From positions 8,970,501 through 9,034,500 of the forward strand of contig NZ_CP108514.1 of NCBI RefSeq assembly GCF_035989305.1: 64,000 nt of DNA, given 5' to 3'. The stretch comes from Streptomyces sp. NBC_01233. GTDB taxonomy: Bacteria > Actinomycetota > Actinomycetes > Streptomycetales > Streptomycetaceae. Positions 61,509 to 64,000 of this stretch are shown in pieces; the first letter of the stretch is position 1, and the number at the start of each line of letters is the position of its first letter. Under the pieces are notes generated by a model that did no database searches, was not told where the DNA came from, and worked only from the letters and a program-made list of their open reading frames with translations. The translations under genes and the position numbers were made by a program.

Positions 61509-61529
61509 TGCTGACCTTTTGCTGACTTT
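61509..61529 (+). repeat. Direct repeat, right copy
   Basis: TGCTGACC followed by TTTTGCTGACTTT; one inserted base relative to the copy at 61121. Could be a recombination or attachment-site footprint. Confidence 0.55.
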
Positions 61530-61770
61530 ACTGACGAGTAGTTAGATCTAGTCTCGGGCTGCGTTGGGTTGCCTTGCTTGCAAAGGACAGTGGCGGCAGC
61601 CGTTGCGCCGTCGGCTCCTACGACCTGACCGGCGGATCCGGCCGGGGCGTGCGATCTGTCGCCGAAGTGTGTGCGTGGGTCCGTGGCGGATCTTGTGTAC
61701 AGGTGACAACAGCGTTGCTTGTCCGGTCATGTCCGCCAGGAGGTCACGGAAGGCCGTGAGTGCGGGAGGC

Positions 61771-62406
61771 CTACGGCTCTGGGGTGACTGGACGTTCCAG
61801 GGGAGTGCCCTCTTTGAGGAATCGGGTGACCGCGTCCATGCGGTCAGAGAACCCGACCGGTGTGTGGTCCGCCAAGAGGTCGAGATGGTCGGCGGGCCAG
61901 GTCTGCGGGTTGCCCTTCAGCAATACGAGGCGCTGGTCGAAGGCGTAATCCGCTCGTTCGATGCGCTGCACGAGTGATAGAGCATGCTCCAGGCCCTGCT
62001 CCGAGCCCCCGACGGCCTGAACCAGGACTGTTCGTTTGGGAAGATTGATGCGGGCGGTGGGTCGTACCTTGGCGCCGCGGGGGAGCTCCACGGTGGGTCG
62101 CCGGTCGTAGGCGATGCGGGCATCGTCGAGGTACGCGTAGAGCTGGCGTACGAGTTTGCTGTCTCGCTCAGGAGCGACGAGCCACCGCAGGCCGTAGGTG
62201 GTCAGCATGGCGCTGCTGATGTCCGAGACGAGCGTAGCCGCCTGTTCCAGAGGTCGGCGGCCTACGATTCGCCCGTCCACTTCGCTGAGGCGGAACGCGT
62301 TGATTGTCTCGGCCCAAGCGGTCGCTGCCCGAGTCGGTCACCAGACGTCGACTCCGGCATCGGCCAAGCGGGACACCATGGTCCCTCCGTCGCTGGCCAA
62401 GGCATC
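61771..62406 (-). pseudogene. Hypothetical protein, truncated by an IS element
   Basis: Readable residues: SDGGTMVSRLADAGVDVW, an in-frame TGA (near 62340), then PTRAATAWAETINAFRLSEV and 165 further residues to VTPEP. The continuity of sense on both sides of the stop indicates a nonsense mutation. The upstream part is cut at 62406 by the IS5-type element. Translation could restart at GTG near 62280 to give 169 residues. No family recognised; it resembles actinomycete hypothetical proteins of the DUF1828 kind, with low certainty. Confidence 0.6.
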
Positions 62407-63297
62407 GAGCCTTTTCCAACCTCAGGTTGAGGCGTGGTGAAGGACGAGGGCGGCCTTCACGATGTTGGTGATCCGGTTGGGGCTGCAGCGGAGCTTCCGC
62501 AGTAGGCGCCAGCCTTTCAGGACGGCCATGGCCTGCTCGCCGACGCACCGGATCTTGGCGTGGCTGCTGTTGTGTCGTCGCTTCCATCGCTTGAGCCGGC
62601 GGCTACGGAAGGGGACTCGGATGTGCCGGCCGGCGCCTTGGTACGCCTTGTCCGCCCAGCATTTCACTCCCGCGGCGGCGAGCGCGTCGACGATCTCGTG
62701 CGTTCGTGCGGCCGTCAGGTCGTGGGTGGAGCCGGGCAGGGCCGGGGATGCCCAGAGCAGTCGGCCGAACGGGTCGGTGAGGACCTGCACGTTCATGCCG
62801 TGCCGTTTGTGTTTGCCCGAGTAGTACGGGGTGTCGGCGGCAATCCGGTCGATCGGCAGCAGGGTGCCGTCCAGGATCACGAATGCCTTCGTCCGGGCGG
62901 TCTCCATCGCCTCGGCCAGGGTCGGTGCGAGAGTGGCCAGGACTTCGATGACCTCGCGTATGTACCGGTAGACAGTCGCGATGCCGATTCCGAACCCGGC
63001 GGCAAGCTGGGCGTAGGTGTCTCCGCACCGCAGGTGGGCCAGGGCGAGCAGGGCCTGACGGCCGGCGGGCAGTCGTCGCCACCGCGTACCGATCTCCCGT
63101 TGCCGAACTGTGAGCTGCTCGGTCAGGTACCGCAGGGTGCAGCTGGACAGATCGATCGAGGATGGGTAGACAAGCACGAGAAGCTCCTGGCGGACACGGG
63201 TGATCTTGGTCGATAACCCGTCTACCAGGAGTTTCATCGTTACGTCAGCCCGTTGACCCCCAACAGCTCGGCATCGCGGTCAGGTTGAAAAAGGCTC
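62407..63297 (-). mobile_element. IS5-type insertion sequence, complete
   Basis: About 891 bp bounded by inverted ends: GAGCCTTTTCCAACCT at 62407 and, on the other strand, GAGCCTTTTTCAACCT from 63297 (one mismatch in 16). It contains a single transposase gene. No obvious target duplication was found. It interrupts or truncates the hypothetical gene on its left. Confidence 0.82.
62422..63177 (-). CDS. IS5-family transposase (DDE_Tnp_4 type)
   Basis: 251 residues from GTG 63177 with AGGAG seven bases upstream; an ORF start at 63237 is possible but lacks a site. N-terminal HTH (RQALLALAHLRCGDTYAQLA, FGIGIATVYRYIREV), then DDE domain: VILDGTLLPIDRI (first Asp), SPALPGSTHDLTAARTHEI (second Asp) and a C-terminal GEQAMAVLKGWRLLR (Glu). 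The ORF is intact and the terminal repeats are present, so the element may still be mobile. Confidence 0.92.
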   Translation of the reverse strand: MLVYPSSIDLSSCTLRYLTEQLTVRQREIGTRWRRLPAGRQALLALAHLRCGDTYAQLAAGFGIGIATVYRYIREVIEVLATLAPTLAEAMETARTKAFVILDGTLLPIDRIAADTPYYSGKHKRHGMNVQVLTDPFGRLLWASPALPGSTHDLTAARTHEIVDALAAAGVKCWADKAYQGAGRHIRVPFRSRRLKRWKRRHNSSHAKIRCVGEQAMAVLKGWRLLRKLRCSPNRITNIVKAALVLHHAST

Positions 63298-63334
63298 AAT
63301 GCGTGAGCTGCGCCGGCGCCCCCCGGCGGCCGGG

Positions 63335-64000
63335 TCAGAGTTCCGGGTCTGGGGTGACGGTCCGCTCATCCTGCGCGAGGTCTTCCGGCTCCTGCATTCC
63401 CTCCGGCTCCTCCCCAAACGAGCTGGCAGAGGAGACATGCTGTGCCCTCCAACGGGCGTTTGCGTAGAGGGTCCTATAAGTTTTGACCACCAAAGTCTCG
63501 CCGCCATAGTCGTAATCTTCCGTAAGGTACCTGCTCGACAAGCCCACGAAGCGGAGCGTGTCGCCCGCCCGGAGCACCCGATTTCCTCCGGCCTTGATAT
63601 TGCCTGCGGCGGTGACGTCTCTGATGGTCGTGATGCTGTTGTTGAAGGTGCTCGCCCCGGTGACGTTCAGGACCGCGTCGACTTTCAGGCCCGCGGGCTG
63701 GCTGACCCGCAGCGGGTTGCTGCCCGCGCCGCGCACCGATCCGGCGACCGTCAGGTCCTTGGCGGTGTTGCTGAGGCTGACGCTGTTGGCGAACGTGCTC
63801 GCCCCGGTGACGTTCAGGGCCGCGTCGACCTTCAGGCCCGCGGGCTGGCTGACCCGCAGCGGGTTGCTGCCCGCACCGCGCACCGATCCGGCGACCGTCA
63901 GGTCCTTGGCGGTGTTGCTGAGGCTGACGCTGTCGGCGAATGTGGCCGGGCCCTGGACGGTTAGGTTCCTGACGACGAGGTCAGGAATGCGTACGGTGAC
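63335..64000 (-). CDS. Repeat-built protein, C-terminal part (start beyond window)
   Basis: Open from the right edge to the stop at 63335; at least 221 residues. It consists of repeats of about 49 residues: VTGASTFANSVSLSNTAKDL, TVAGSVRGAGSNPLRVSQPA, GLKVDAALN, rich in Val, Ser, Asn, Gly and Thr at alternating spacing, as in beta-helical or phage-fibre-like stalks. A non-repeated acidic tail follows (VLRAGDTLRFVGLSSRYLTE, then DDY-type segment and FGEEPEGMQEPED). No family named. The N-terminus is not visible, so localisation cannot be judged. Confidence 0.75.
   Translation of the reverse strand, partial: VTVRIPDLVVRNLTVQGPATFADSVSLSNTAKDLTVAGSVRGAGSNPLRVSQPAGLKVDAALNVTGASTFANSVSLSNTAKDLTVAGSVRGAGSNPLRVSQPAGLKVDAVLNVTGASTFNNSITTIRDVTAAGNIKAGGNRVLRAGDTLRFVGLSSRYLTEDYDYGGETLVVKTYRTLYANARWRAQHVSSASSFGEEPEGMQEPEDLAQDERTVTPDPEL
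63657..63950. repeat. 147-bp coding tandem repeat, two full copies
   Basis: Copies at 63657-63803 and 63804-63950, near identical, with a third degenerate copy running off the right edge and a diverged one to the left. The unit is 49 codons, so copy number can change without a frameshift. Confidence 0.85.

Noticed and set aside
61350..61770. tRNA or other RNA gene next to the direct repeat
   Set aside because: No cloverleaf or TTCGA loop found by eye in this gene-poor stretch.

Overview
The window is high-GC actinomycete DNA, most likely Streptomyces: GC-rich third positions, GTG/TTG starts, modular type I polyketide synthases, small ferredoxins beside CYP genes, and IS630/IS4/IS5/ISKra4-type remnants. 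Nearly all of positions 1-58159 is one polyketide antibiotic cluster. The rest is ordinary or decaying accessory DNA.

Layout. (1) 1-31286, minus strand: one long operon, read right to left: CitE-like lyase, cyclase-family hydrolase, P450, ferredoxin, then two giant PKS genes. The first PKS has KSQ-AT-ACP loading plus modules 1-3. The second has modules 4 and 5 and the start of module 6, and runs off the left edge. (2) 31442-34801, plus: P450, ferredoxin, phosphotransferase, aldo/keto reductase. (3) 35033-38970, plus: Fe(II)/2-oxoglutarate dioxygenase, metallophosphoesterase, Sfp-type PPTase, MFS exporter. (4) 39040-43899: RibD/DHFR-type reductase coupled to a dioxygenase remnant, a LuxR-type regulator, an IS630 relic and an intact IS4-type transposase. 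(5) 44014-47571: a complete DnaE replicative polymerase paralogue. (6) 47695-56384, minus: flavin reductase, methyltransferase, crotonyl-CoA carboxylase/reductase, a CoA-transferase/CoA-ligase fusion, two luciferase-type flavin monooxygenases, and a P450. (7) 56705-60692: esterase, LysR regulator, second phosphotransferase. (8) 60700-64000: transposase and pirin debris, an IS5-type element, and the end of a repeat-built protein.

How it works together. The readable modules load propionate (KSQ, methylmalonyl AT) and then add methylmalonate (B-type KR), methylmalonate (DH-KR), malonate (DH-KR), methylmalonate (A-type KR) and malonate (A-type KR). That order fits the first half of the C19 chain of the nargenicin/nodusmicin/branimycin/luminamicin (coloradocin) family: C16-Me and C17-O, C14-Me with C14=C15, the C12=C13 dienophile, C10-Me with C11-OH, and C9-OH. 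Nargenicin inhibits DnaE, so the dnaE paralogue inside the cluster reads as target-based self-resistance. The CoA-handling and flavin-monooxygenase genes exceed what a nodusmicin core needs and suggest a second acyl arm. The family assignment is inference from module order and the dnaE gene, not from a database match.

The most striking unlisted signal is a repeated promoter/operator. A 21-bp element (left part TGTACGAAGG, right part TTCAMTTTACG, read toward the gene) occurs six times, always in the same orientation. In five sites a TAGRAA-like -10 follows 17-18 bp after TTTACG. It faces the CitE-PKS operon, the P450-ferredoxin operon, the dioxygenase, the decayed dioxygenase copy in front of the reductase, the P450-monooxygenase operon and the esterase. 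It therefore defines a cluster-wide regulon. A second theme is long, apparently identical intragenic PKS repeats that end at the post-AT linker, a record of gene conversion and natural AT exchange.
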